From Pseudomonas khorasanensis (GTDB lineage Bacteria > Pseudomonadota > Gammaproteobacteria > Pseudomonadales > Pseudomonadaceae): DNA of 64,000 nt. Each line of letters starts with the position of its first letter. Position 1 is the first letter of the stretch. The notes beneath the pieces were generated by a model. That model made no database searches. It saw nothing but the letters and a program-made list of their open reading frames with translations, and had not been told where the DNA came from. The position numbers were made by a program, and so were the translations under genes. The stretch spans positions 1,178,001 through 1,242,000 of the forward strand of contig NZ_JABWQP020000001.1 in NCBI RefSeq assembly GCF_014268505.2, in the 5' to 3' direction. Below are positions 28,001 to 35,838 of this stretch, piece after piece.

Positions 28001-29401
28001 TTAATGGCCGGGGGACAGACGCAAGGCATCACCGAGAAGCCCGATGACACCCTGTAAATCACGCTCGCCATGGTTCAACGCGCTCAAACGCAGATGGTCC
28101 GCATGCAAGCCTTGCAGGCTGAAGAGTTCGCCCGGCGCAACGATGATTTGTTGATTGAGCAGTCGCTGGAACACATTCGTCATATCGACGGGCCGTAGCG
28201 AACGCACCCACACCGTCGCCCCGCCCTGCGGCTCGAAGACCTGCAGCGTATCGCCCAAACGCTCGCGCAGGACCTGGATCAACAGCGCACGACGCTCACC
28301 GAGCATTCGCCGCAACACGCACAAATGCTGATCAAGCCGCCCACCGCTCAGCAGCCTGGCAATCGCCTTCTGGCGAATGGGCGACAAGCGAAACGCGCGT
28401 AACAGAAAATGGCGCTGCAACTCATGGCGCCAGTGTCGCGACAGAACAAAGCCGAATGGCGCTTCTGCACCGATGAATTTCTCGAAGGTGGAAAACACCA
28501 GCAAGCGAGCCGGGTTGAGCCAGTTACGTAACCGCCGCGAATCACTGCGCTCGGCAAGCTCGCTGTAGCAGTCGTTTTCCAGTACCCAGACGCCATATCG
28601 CTCCAGCATCTTCGCGATTGCCTGCTGATGATCCTGAGTAAACCCGCTGCCCAGCGGCATGCTCAACACGGAAGACAAGAGGATCAAGCGTACCGGTTCC
28701 TGCTTGAGCAACGATTCCAGTGCCGGGAGATCGAACCCGCCTTCAGCCTGGGAAGGCCATTCGATCACACGCACGCCGCACGATTCGAGCAGGCGCAGGA
28801 TTACCCAGTCACAGGGCGATTCAACAATGACTGCAGCCTGACGCAACTCAAGCACTGAAATCAGAATCTCCAGCACCCCGCGCAGATCAGCGCCGATATA
28901 GACGTCGTCGGCATGCCAGCAATCTGCCGTCGAGCAGGTATACCGCGCAGCCAGGGCGACCCTTAATTCCAGCTCGCCGCAAGGTTGCACAAGGGTATGT
29001 GGCTGACGGGGATATTGTCGCAAGAGTTCGCGTTCGAGCGTCAACAAGGGACTGTCCAGCGGTTGCAGAGAAGCCGGTTCGTCGGCACTCAATAGACACA
29101 TGCCCGGGCGTCTCGCGCTGACGTAAACGGTTTCGAGCAAATCACTGCCACTGCCGGTCGCGTCCATGCTGAAAAGCGCTTGCGCGTAATACCCCGATTT
29201 CGCTATCGAATAGACCCGGCCTTCTTTTTCCAGCAGCGAATAAGCGTATTGCACGGTTGAGATGGAGACGTTCAGCCGATCAGCCAATTGTCGTAGCGAC
29301 GGCATGCGCACCGCCGCACTGCCTCCAGCATCATCAATCAGCGTTGCCAGGTATCGATAAACAGCTTGATAAACAAAGTCATTGTCCCGCGCGCCTTTCA
29401 C
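28001..29401 (-). CDS. MocR-type regulator (GntR HTH fused to aminotransferase-like domain)
   Basis: A 466-residue protein. Residues ~8-75 form a GntR winged helix (MPSLRQLADRLNVSISTVQYAYSLLEKEG). The rest is a fold-type I aminotransferase domain. The putative PLP lysine lies in FSTFEKFIGAEAPFGF; the usual arginine of the SxxKxxxPxLRxG motif is replaced by a 'EAPFGF' context. MocR proteins usually sense PLP or an amino compound and control a nearby operon. It follows the unrecognised 488-residue gene by 49 bases on the same strand and is probably co-transcribed with it. No biosynthetic target gene is obvious nearby. Confidence 0.87.
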   Translation of the reverse strand: MKGARDNDFVYQAVYRYLATLIDDAGGSAAVRMPSLRQLADRLNVSISTVQYAYSLLEKEGRVYSIAKSGYYAQALFSMDATGSGSDLLETVYVSARRPGMCLLSADEPASLQPLDSPLLTLERELLRQYPRQPHTLVQPCGELELRVALAARYTCSTADCWHADDVYIGADLRGVLEILISVLELRQAAVIVESPCDWVILRLLESCGVRVIEWPSQAEGGFDLPALESLLKQEPVRLILLSSVLSMPLGSGFTQDHQQAIAKMLERYGVWVLENDCYSELAERSDSRRLRNWLNPARLLVFSTFEKFIGAEAPFGFVLSRHWRHELQRHFLLRAFRLSPIRQKAIARLLSGGRLDQHLCVLRRMLGERRALLIQVLRERLGDTLQVFEPQGGATVWVRSLRPVDMTNVFQRLLNQQIIVAPGELFSLQGLHADHLRLSALNHGERDLQGVIGLLGDALRLSPGH

Positions 29402-29450
29402 AACCTCAGTTCCATAGACATTGGTTCACAACCCAACCTTTGGCTCACCG

Positions 29451-30917
29451 TCAGCGTACCGTTGACCGCTCGGCTTGCGTGACTGTACCCGTCTCGTCTG
29501 AGCATGGATTTGCAGAGGCGGATTCAACAGGCGCACAAAGCTGCACAGGACCCATCGCATAGAGATGGGTTACCAATCTGACCGGCAGCCCGCTGACTTC
29601 CGTGATCCATTTCAGCACTTGTTCCGGTGCGTGCAAGCCCTGCATCGCGCGGTGCAGGTCAGGCATCGCGACCAGCATGCCGGGGTGACAGTTACGCAGG
29701 AACCGCTCGAGGCCTCTGCCACTGTCGATGAATGGTGCGAACAAGAGACACGCCAACTGCGTCTCGTTAACGTCGAAACTCTTCAAAAGAAAGTCTTCTG
29801 CCTGCATGCGCAGGTGTTCAGGCGCCCGAACAGCTTCAAAGCTGGCCATCAAATGTTGGCAGATGCCATCGGCCACCTCGTTTCGACGCATGTCGGCCAG
29901 TGCGTACTGGATGTAATCATCGACACCCGACTCGTAGGCACGCCCCTCGATGAAGCGTGCGTATAAACCTCGTACATGCGCCGAGGTCAGTGGATCAGCG
30001 AATAGCGCTTCGCCTTGATACAGCGCCAGGTCATCCGCTTCGAAACCGAGGAATTCGCCCAAAAGTGGCAAGCGATCTTCGAGTTTGCCGACGACCATGT
30101 CATTGATGTCAATAAAGCTGGTGCGCCGGCAGGCTTCGAATTCACCTTCAGGGCGCCACGCAGGCTGGTCATCAACGGGGCGCAGCTGGCGATAAAAATC
30201 GACACCGAGCCCATCGAGCAAGGGAAAAAGCGCTTCGAATCCGGAATGAACAAGCCCGGGGCCCGCGATCGTCACTCTTTGCAACGCACGGTTCAGGCCT
30301 TCCAGGAAATGCCGCTGGCTGCTCCTGGTTTCGGTGCTGATCATGGCGTCGACACCATTGTTCCAGCGGGCGATCTGGCTGTAGTACTCGGCAGTGGCCA
30401 GATAAGCGTCATCCCATAGTTCGGGTATTTCAAGCCAGGTGCGACAGTGACCGACAAGCAACAGATTGATGCGACTGGCTTCACGGCCTTCGTCGGTGAC
30501 AGGCATGCGATAGTCGAACGGCATCACCTCGCGGTTATCCGCCATCAGCAACTCGACACGAGGATCGTCGTAAAGAAACAGTGCGCTGTAGCTGCGGTGC
30601 AGGTTCTGTAATGCGGCCGGACTGTCGCCGCTCCAGCGTAAAGTGGCTACGCGCAACTGAAAGGTTGCCGGCGCGCGACCGGCTACGGTCAATTGCGCCG
30701 CTCGTAGCAATGCCAGGGTGTAGCTGCTTTCACGCGAGCCGGACTGATTCACCAGCACCTTGAACTGGCCGATGTTATCCATACCGCCGGCCGCCACGAC
30801 CAGGCGCTGGATCAATAACTGCAGCGCCGTGCGCTCCGCTCGCGAAAAAAAGCTCAGCAAACGTTGCAATACTTGCTGATAGACATAGTTCATTGCCTGA
30901 TCATGGATCGTGCTCAT
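29451..30917 (-). CDS. Unrecognised 488-residue protein, likely co-transcribed with the MocR regulator
   Basis: I do not recognise this family. There is no signal peptide or membrane segment; the sequence looks cytoplasmic and mainly helical. The N-terminus is MNYVYQQVLQRLLSFFSRAERTAL-like in being helical and basic, followed by GGMDNIGQFKVLV. Recurring features are RINLLLVGHCRTWLEIPELWDDAYLATAEYY near residue 150-180, FIDINDMVVGKLEDRLPLLGEF near 265, and a helical C-terminal third. The extreme C-terminus (after ~455) is low-complexity polar. GC and codon use resemble neighbours, so it does not look recently acquired. It sits 49 bases before the MocR gene, and a hairpin lies in its leader. 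I assign no function. Confidence 0.72.
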   Translation of the reverse strand: MSTIHDQAMNYVYQQVLQRLLSFFSRAERTALQLLIQRLVVAAGGMDNIGQFKVLVNQSGSRESSYTLALLRAAQLTVAGRAPATFQLRVATLRWSGDSPAALQNLHRSYSALFLYDDPRVELLMADNREVMPFDYRMPVTDEGREASRINLLLVGHCRTWLEIPELWDDAYLATAEYYSQIARWNNGVDAMISTETRSSQRHFLEGLNRALQRVTIAGPGLVHSGFEALFPLLDGLGVDFYRQLRPVDDQPAWRPEGEFEACRRTSFIDINDMVVGKLEDRLPLLGEFLGFEADDLALYQGEALFADPLTSAHVRGLYARFIEGRAYESGVDDYIQYALADMRRNEVADGICQHLMASFEAVRAPEHLRMQAEDFLLKSFDVNETQLACLLFAPFIDSGRGLERFLRNCHPGMLVAMPDLHRAMQGLHAPEQVLKWITEVSGLPVRLVTHLYAMGPVQLCAPVESASANPCSDETGTVTQAERSTVR

Positions 30918-30945
30918 CGGTATTTACCCGGTATCGAAAGTTTCA

Positions 30946-30977
30946 TGCCGCACACACGGGAAAGCGGGCGTGCGGCA
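30946..30977 (-). promoter_or_regulatory. Hairpin in the leader of the unknown gene
   Basis: TGCCGCAC (30946-30953) and GTGCGGCA (30970-30977) form a perfect 8-bp inverted repeat with a 16-base spacer. It is centred 44 bases upstream of the ATG at 30917. It could be an operator for the downstream MocR protein or an RNA leader structure; no U-run follows. Confidence 0.4.
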
Positions 30978-31081
30978 ACTGGATCAATAAGTAATAGACG
31001 CTGAAATGCTAACACTTACAAAGTCGTAGTTATTTGAAACACTTGGCCTTAAAAAAACGTAGCGGACGTCGCCCGTCGCGC

Positions 31082-31276
31082 TTAACCACCCGTATTTATT
31101 GGGTTTTCTCTGGCGAGAAATAATCTGAGGAAACTTCCGACAGCGTCCCACGACAAAGCATTACAAGAAAAAGAGAAGCGACTTCCGAATTGCCCTACAG
31201 CAATTAAACAGAAACTGACAAAGCCAGCAGAACTAGCCATTTGATATTGCTCAGGACAAATTGAATGCACAGCCAT
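31082..31276 (-). CDS. Possible small protein (64 residues)
   Basis: An open frame begins MAVHSICPEQYQMASSAG and has a modestly hydrophobic central stretch (GFVSFCLIAVGQF). AAGGAA lies 7 bases before the ATG, a good ribosome site. Codon use is AT-rich (TCT, GCT, TTA, AGA) and unlike neighbouring genes. This could mean a recently acquired or fast-evolving small gene, or simply a chance frame in AT-rich DNA. No family recognised. Confidence 0.3.
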   Translation of the reverse strand: MAVHSICPEQYQMASSAGFVSFCLIAVGQFGSRFSFSCNALSWDAVGSFLRLFLARENPINTGG

Positions 31277-31360
31277 AGCTCATTCCTTGAGATGAAAGTA
31301 ATCATTCAATTATCAGTGCTTAAAGTGTGATTAAAAGATACAGAAAGAAGGAAAAAACCA

Positions 31361-31392
31361 GCTCAGTTGCTCAGTGAGCACAACTGTTGTGC
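31361..31392 (-). promoter_or_regulatory. Adjacent palindromes, possible operator or second terminator
   Basis: TGCTCAGTGAGCA (31368-31380) and GCACAACTGTTGTGC (31378-31392) are two overlapping perfect palindromes. On the minus strand an alternative hairpin GCTCA...TGAGC (31379-31361) is followed by TGGTTTTTT, so it could also act as a back-up terminator for mexS. Confidence 0.4.
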
Positions 31393-31420
31393 CGGGAAGA
31401 CCGGATGCAAGGAGGGTTTA

Positions 31421-31451
31421 AACACAAAAGAGTCCGTGGGGCCACGGACTC
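31421..31451 (-). terminator. Rho-independent terminator of mexS
   Basis: GAGTCCGTGG (31430-31439), a GG loop, then CCACGGACTC (31442-31451). Read on the minus strand, the stem is followed by TTTTGTGTTT. It lies 12 bases after the mexS stop. Confidence 0.9.
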
Positions 31452-31463
31452 TCGTTACCGGAT

Positions 31464-32486
31464 TTACGCCGGCTCGACCTTAAGGGCGACCCGCTCGCGG
31501 CATGGGCATTCGTCCATGTAGCGATGCGCTTCAACGAACTCGTTGAACGGAAATACACGGGTCTTGAGCGGCAGCAACACACGGTCAGCCGTGAGCTGGT
31601 TGATGTCGCGCAAGGCACGCTGCAGGGCGACGTGATCCTGGACGATGCCCAGCTCCGGTTTGCCGGTGAAATTGCCGATGCAGTGCACGAAGAACTGAAT
31701 GTTCTTCTGGAACGCCGCGCAGGCCGGAAATGGCGTCTGATTACCGCCCTGCAGACCATAGAGGACCAGACTGCCGCGAGGCGCCAGTACATCGCCAAGC
31801 AATGACATCTGCGGACCGCCAAGGCCGTCGAACACGACATCGACACCGCGGTTGTCGGTGATCTTGTTGATTCGCATCAACAGATCTTCTTCTTCGGTAA
31901 CGATGACCTTTTCCGCCCCAAGGGACAGCAGGTACTCGCGCTCCTCCGCTGTTTTGGTTGCCGCAATTACTCGCACGCCCAACGCTTTGCCCAACTGAAC
32001 AAATGAAGGGCCGGCACAATGGCTGGCGTCAGTGACCAGCGCAAACTGCCCGGGCTTGACCCGCGCCAGATCGACATAAGCGAAATAGGCGATCAGCAGC
32101 GGTGTGTAATGCACACTGGCTTCTATCGGACTGAGCACATCAGGATAACGGGACAGCGCGGTACGCGGCAGGACGATCGATTCGCCATAGACCGGATAGT
32201 CGTTCGGACTTTCGGCCGGGAAACTGGCCACTTTGTCACCGACGGACAGGTCCTCGACATCAGCGCCCACCGCAGTGACGACACCGGCCATTTCATGACC
32301 AAGACCCGACGGCAAACGTGCCTGGGACGACGCCAGGTTCTGGCGCCACAGGGTGTCATACCAACTGATGCCGATTGCCTCGACACGCACCTGCACTTCG
32401 CCAGGACCTGGCTGAGCAGCCGCATGCTCTTCGCATTTGAGCACCTCGGCCGGACCAAACTTGTGAAAACGGATCGTGCGGGACAT
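31464..32486 (-). CDS. mexS: MexS-like quinone oxidoreductase / zinc-free alcohol dehydrogenase
   Basis: A 340-residue MDR-family oxidoreductase. The N-terminal GroES-like domain (EVLKCEEHAAAQPGPGEVQVRVEAIGISWYD) precedes a Rossmann domain whose nucleotide region is around VTDASHCAGPSFVQLGKALG. It lacks the structural-zinc cysteines of true alcohol dehydrogenases. Position identifies it: it is divergent from a MexT regulator that precedes mexEF-oprN, as in P. aeruginosa where loss of MexS activates MexT. It presumably detoxifies an electrophilic metabolite. The start at 32486 has GAGG 6 bases upstream. Confidence 0.9.
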   Translation of the reverse strand: MSRTIRFHKFGPAEVLKCEEHAAAQPGPGEVQVRVEAIGISWYDTLWRQNLASSQARLPSGLGHEMAGVVTAVGADVEDLSVGDKVASFPAESPNDYPVYGESIVLPRTALSRYPDVLSPIEASVHYTPLLIAYFAYVDLARVKPGQFALVTDASHCAGPSFVQLGKALGVRVIAATKTAEEREYLLSLGAEKVIVTEEEDLLMRINKITDNRGVDVVFDGLGGPQMSLLGDVLAPRGSLVLYGLQGGNQTPFPACAAFQKNIQFFVHCIGNFTGKPELGIVQDHVALQRALRDINQLTADRVLLPLKTRVFPFNEFVEAHRYMDECPCRERVALKVEPA

Positions 32487-32563
32487 CGCAAACCTCGTCA
32501 AAGTAACCTCTAATGCCCTGAACTCTATCTGGGCTTTTGACCCAAGACTATCAGTGGCTATTA

Positions 32564-32587
32564 ATAGTCGACATGCCTGTCATTGAT
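32564..32587 (-). promoter_or_regulatory. Candidate MexT-binding box in front of mexS
   Basis: The established MexT consensus in P. aeruginosa is ATCA-N5-GTCGAT-N4-ACYAT. The minus strand here reads ATCA-ATGAC-AGGCAT-GTCG-ACTAT: both outer elements match exactly at the right spacing, the middle block at 2 of 6. It lies 78 bases upstream of the mexS start. Confidence 0.55.
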
Positions 32588-32756
32588 TCCGCAGCAAGGG
32601 TGGCATGGGCGAAATCCGTGAAAAAAGCGCTGCCACCGTCTCGGTAAAGCTGAATATTCCGGTGCAGAGTACCAGCCTTTACCCGTAAGATTCATGCCGG
32701 CCATTGTTCTCATATGGCCGCCCTCGTCAAGTTTGATGACTCTGCCAGGACTCCAG

Positions 32757-33671
32757 ATGAATCGTAATGACCTGCGACGTGTCGACCTGAACCTGCTGAT
32801 CGTGTTCGAAACATTGATGCACGAACGCAGTGTGACTCGGGCCGCGGAAAAGCTTTTCCTCGGCCAACCGGCCATCAGCGCGGCGTTGTCGCGCCTGCGC
32901 AGCCTGTTCGACGATCCGCTGTTTGTACGCACCGGCCGCAGCATGGAACCGTCCGCGCGCGCCGTGGAAATCTTTGCCCTGCTCTCGCCTGCCCTGGATT
33001 CGATTTCGACTGCGGTGAGTCGAGCCGCTGATTTCGATCCGGCGACCAGCACGTCAGTGTTCCGCATCGGTTTGTCCGACGATGTCGAATTCGCCCTGCT
33101 GCCGATGCTGCTCAAACGACTGCGTGCCGAAGCGCCGGGCATCGTCCTTGTTGTGCGGAGGGTCAATTACATTCTAATGCCCGGCTTGCTGGCCTCCGGC
33201 GAGATCTCGATTGGCGTCAGCTACACCACCGACCTGCCCGCCAATGCCAAACGCAAGGTCCTGCGCCGCAGCGCGCCCAAACTGCTGCGCGCCGATACCG
33301 TGCCAGGGCCGTTGAGCCTGGACGACTACTGCGCCCGGCCGCATGCGCTGGTGTCATTTGCCGGCGACCTGAGTGGCTTTGTCGACGAAGAGCTGGAAAA
33401 GCTCGACCGCAAGCGGCATGTCGTGCTGGCCGTGCCGCAGTTCAACGGTTTGGGGACGCTGCTGGCGGGCACCGACATCGTCGCGACCGTCCCGGATTAC
33501 ACAGCGGAGGCACTGACGGCGGCTGGCGGTCTACGCGCCGAGGACCCACCGTTGCCAACACGTACGTTCGAGCTGCACATGGCCTGGCGCGGCTCCCAGG
33601 ACAACGACCCGGGCGAGCGCTGGTTGCGGTCGCGGATTCAGATGTTTTTTGGGGATCCTGATAGTCTATAG
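32757..33671 (+). CDS. mexT: LysR-type activator MexT
   Basis: A 304-residue LysR regulator. The N-terminal HTH is LNLLIVFETLMHERSVTRAAEKLFLGQPAISAALSRLRSLF, and the rest is a substrate-binding co-inducer domain ending RSRIQMFFGDPDSL. Sequence and position match MexT, which activates mexEF-oprN and mexS. The start at 32757 (MNRNDLRRVDL) has AGGA 6 bases upstream. The frame is intact, so the protein should be active, unlike the inactivating mexT mutations seen in some P. aeruginosa strains. Its target pump genes begin 899 bases downstream, after one inserted gene. Confidence 0.95.
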   Translation: MNRNDLRRVDLNLLIVFETLMHERSVTRAAEKLFLGQPAISAALSRLRSLFDDPLFVRTGRSMEPSARAVEIFALLSPALDSISTAVSRAADFDPATSTSVFRIGLSDDVEFALLPMLLKRLRAEAPGIVLVVRRVNYILMPGLLASGEISIGVSYTTDLPANAKRKVLRRSAPKLLRADTVPGPLSLDDYCARPHALVSFAGDLSGFVDEELEKLDRKRHVVLAVPQFNGLGTLLAGTDIVATVPDYTAEALTAAGGLRAEDPPLPTRTFELHMAWRGSQDNDPGERWLRSRIQMFFGDPDSL

Positions 33672-33846
33672 TCCTCCCCCCGCCACGGTTTCTTTTCCCC
33701 GGCGACGTCAAAAAGCGTCCGGTTACAAAAGATCTCAGCAACAAAAACACACGGGAAAAACCGCGCGGCCTCCGGTATGGCTTGTCTGGCTTCTCCGCGT
33801 CGGTTTCGTCCCGTCTACCGATTGAATAATTTTTAGGGATGAAAAT

Positions 33847-34299
33847 ATGAGCATGGTTTTTTGCCGCGGTTGCGCCAAGGAAATAAGTACACTGGCGCTG
33901 GCATGTCCACAATGCGGGGCGCCTCAGGCGCCACTGTATTCCTCTGCCGATGGCCCCGCGATTGCGACAGGCAACCCTTACGTGGAAGCGCTGAAGAAAT
34001 ATGCCACGTTCACCGGTCGCGCCACGCGCCGTGAATACTGGATGTTTTTTCTGATCAACCTGGGAATCGGAATTGTCATGAGTGTTCTCGACGCCTCGTT
34101 CAAGACTGGCGGCGTACTGCAAAGCCTGTACAACCTGGCGATGCTTCTGCCGACCCTTGCCGTCGGTGCACGTCGCATGCACGACACGGATCGCAGCGGC
34201 TGGTGGTTGTTGTTGCCGATCGTCAATATCGTGTTCCTGGCGCAAGACAGCCAGCCGGGGCCAAATCGCTTCGGTGCGAATCGCAAGGGCTTCAACTGA
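33847..34299 (+). CDS. Zinc-ribbon DUF805 membrane protein
   Basis: A 150-residue protein. Two CxxC pairs at ~6-24 (FCRGCAKE; ACPQCGAP) form a zinc ribbon, followed by a DUF805 domain with three hydrophobic segments (FFLINLGIGIVMSVL; LYNLAMLLPTLAVG; GWWLLLPIVNIVFLA) and the family motif ARRMHDTDRSGWW. Function unknown; probably inner membrane. AGGGA lies 8 bases upstream. It sits between mexT and mexE, an arrangement I do not expect from the P. aeruginosa locus, and has its own terminator. Confidence 0.88.
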   Translation: MSMVFCRGCAKEISTLALACPQCGAPQAPLYSSADGPAIATGNPYVEALKKYATFTGRATRREYWMFFLINLGIGIVMSVLDASFKTGGVLQSLYNLAMLLPTLAVGARRMHDTDRSGWWLLLPIVNIVFLAQDSQPGPNRFGANRKGFN

Positions 34300-34320
34300 A
34301 CACGTAGTGGATAGAGATTA

Positions 34321-34353
34321 ATCGAAACGGCCTTTATGGCCGTTTCGTTTTTC
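34321..34353 (+). terminator. Rho-independent terminator after the DUF805 gene
   Basis: GAAACGGCC (34324-34332), loop TTTAT, GGCCGTTTC (34338-34346), then GTTTTT. It isolates the DUF805 gene from mexE, so mexE must use its own promoter. Confidence 0.93.
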
Positions 34354-34469
34354 TGCGCGTTTTCGCGACGCTGCCAATCGTTGCTCTTGGCGCAACAGAG
34401 TGTTTCTTCAAAACCAATTGATAGCCACCTAACGAAAGGCGCATGCTAGAGGGCTGCCTTTGCGCTTAT

Positions 34470-34493
34470 ATCATTCCGAATGATAGTTACCTT
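34470..34493 (+). promoter_or_regulatory. Candidate MexT-binding box upstream of mexE
   Basis: The sequence reads ATCA-TTCCG-AATGAT-AGTT-ACCTT. Against the MexT consensus ATCA-N5-GTCGAT-N4-ACYAT it matches 4/4, 4/6 and 4/5 at the correct spacing. It also contains the palindrome ATCATTCCGAATGAT (34470-34484). It ends 76 bases before the mexE start, a plausible activator position. Confidence 0.65.
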
Positions 34494-34569
34494 TGCTTCA
34501 TTCGATTCGTGCCATCACACCCTCCCGAGCATCATCCGCCCATCTTCAATACTTTGGCGGATTGCATCC

Positions 34570-35823
34570 ATGGAACAGTCACTCAAACATTTGCGCTTCC
34601 CGTTGGCCTTGTTGGCCGTACTGGTGATGAGCGCCTGCGGCAAAACTCCGGAGACTGCCGGCGCCCCGCCTGCTGCCAAAGTCAGCGTGGCCAAGGTGCT
34701 GGAACAACCGGTCAACGAGTGGGACGAATTTACCGGCCGCCTCGAAGCACCGGAAACCGTTCAGATCCGTCCACGTGTTTCTGGCCAGATCGATCAGGTC
34801 GCGTTCACTGAAGGCGCACTCGTCAAGAAAGGCGACCTGCTGTTCCAGATTGATCCACGTCCATTCCAGGCCGAGGTACGCCGCCTCGAAGCACTGGTTG
34901 CCCAGGCCCGCGCTACCGCCAGCCGCAGTGAAAACGAAGCCGCTCGCGGTGAGCGTCTGCGTGCCAGCAACGCGATTTCTGCAGAACTGGCCGATTCGCG
35001 CACCAGCGCCGCCCAAGAAGCCCGCGCTGCCGTCGGTGCCCTGCAAGCGCAACTGGATCTGGCCAAACTGAACCTGAGCTTCACCCGCGTTACCGCACCG
35101 ATCAGCGGGCGCGTCAGTCGTGCCGAGATCACCGCCGGCAACCTGGTGACCGCCGACACCACGGCGCTGACCAGCGTCGTGTCCACAGACAAGGTCTACG
35201 CCTACTTCGACGCCGACGAGCGTGTATTCCTCAAATACACCCAACTGGCCCGTAACGGCCAGCGTGGCGCAACGACTCCGGTGTACATGGGTCTGTCCAA
35301 CGAAGAGGGCAACCCGCACCAGGGCCAGATGAACTTCGTCGACAACCAGGTCAACCCGAAAACCGGCACCATCCGTGGTCGCGCAGTGTTCGATAACAGC
35401 GACGGCACCTACACCCCGGGCCTGTATGCCCGCCTGAAACTGGTCGGCAGCGGCACCTACAACGCCATGCTGATCAACGACGAAGCGGTCGGTACCGACC
35501 TCGGCAAGAAGTTCGTGCTGGTGATGGATGGCGACAACAATACCGCCTACCGCGCCGTCGAACTCGGTCCGAAAATCGAAGGCCTGCGCATCGTGCGTAA
35601 CGGTCTGAACAAGGACGACACGATCATCGTCAAGGGCTTGCAACGGGTACGCCCTGGCTCACCGGTCACGCCTGAAGTGATTCCGATGGCCAGCGAGCAA
35701 ACCCTTGCCGCCCTCGCCCAACAACGTCAAGCGCTGGAAGCCAGCAACCTGCCCAAAGTCGCGCCAGCCAAGGGCGCGCCGGGTTCGGCTGTGAAGCTGG
35801 CCGCCACGACCCCACGCGGTTAA
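34570..35823 (+). CDS. mexE: RND efflux periplasmic adaptor MexE
   Basis: A 417-residue membrane-fusion lipoprotein (lipobox VMSAC near residue 21). It has a lipoyl domain (VQIRPRVSGQIDQVAFTEGALVKKGDLLFQIDPRPF), an alpha-hairpin (~100-160), a beta-barrel (VYAYFDADERVFLKYTQLAR) and a C-terminal membrane-proximal domain. Position before mexF-oprN and downstream of mexT identifies it. With MexF and OprN it exports fluoroquinolones, chloramphenicol and trimethoprim in P. aeruginosa. The ATG at 34570 is preceded by a weak ribosome site. mexF follows after 15 bases. Confidence 0.95.
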   Translation: MEQSLKHLRFPLALLAVLVMSACGKTPETAGAPPAAKVSVAKVLEQPVNEWDEFTGRLEAPETVQIRPRVSGQIDQVAFTEGALVKKGDLLFQIDPRPFQAEVRRLEALVAQARATASRSENEAARGERLRASNAISAELADSRTSAAQEARAAVGALQAQLDLAKLNLSFTRVTAPISGRVSRAEITAGNLVTADTTALTSVVSTDKVYAYFDADERVFLKYTQLARNGQRGATTPVYMGLSNEEGNPHQGQMNFVDNQVNPKTGTIRGRAVFDNSDGTYTPGLYARLKLVGSGTYNAMLINDEAVGTDLGKKFVLVMDGDNNTAYRAVELGPKIEGLRIVRNGLNKDDTIIVKGLQRVRPGSPVTPEVIPMASEQTLAALAQQRQALEASNLPKVAPAKGAPGSAVKLAATTPRG

Positions 35824-35838
35824 GGGACGACAACTCCG

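Larger units (their letters stand above)
30918..31463. other. 546-base region with low GC: leader hairpin, possible small ORF, palindromes and terminators
   Basis: This stretch is visibly AT-richer than its surroundings. On the minus strand it holds the mexS terminator (31421-31451), adjacent palindromes (31361-31392), a candidate 64-residue ORF (31082-31276) and a hairpin just upstream of the unknown gene (30946-30977). No other gene is supportable. Confidence 0.65.

Noticed and set aside
27140..28057. 305-codon plus-strand frame opposite pgm
   Set aside because: Overlaps a phosphoglucomutase with all catalytic motifs, and no ribosome site was seen.
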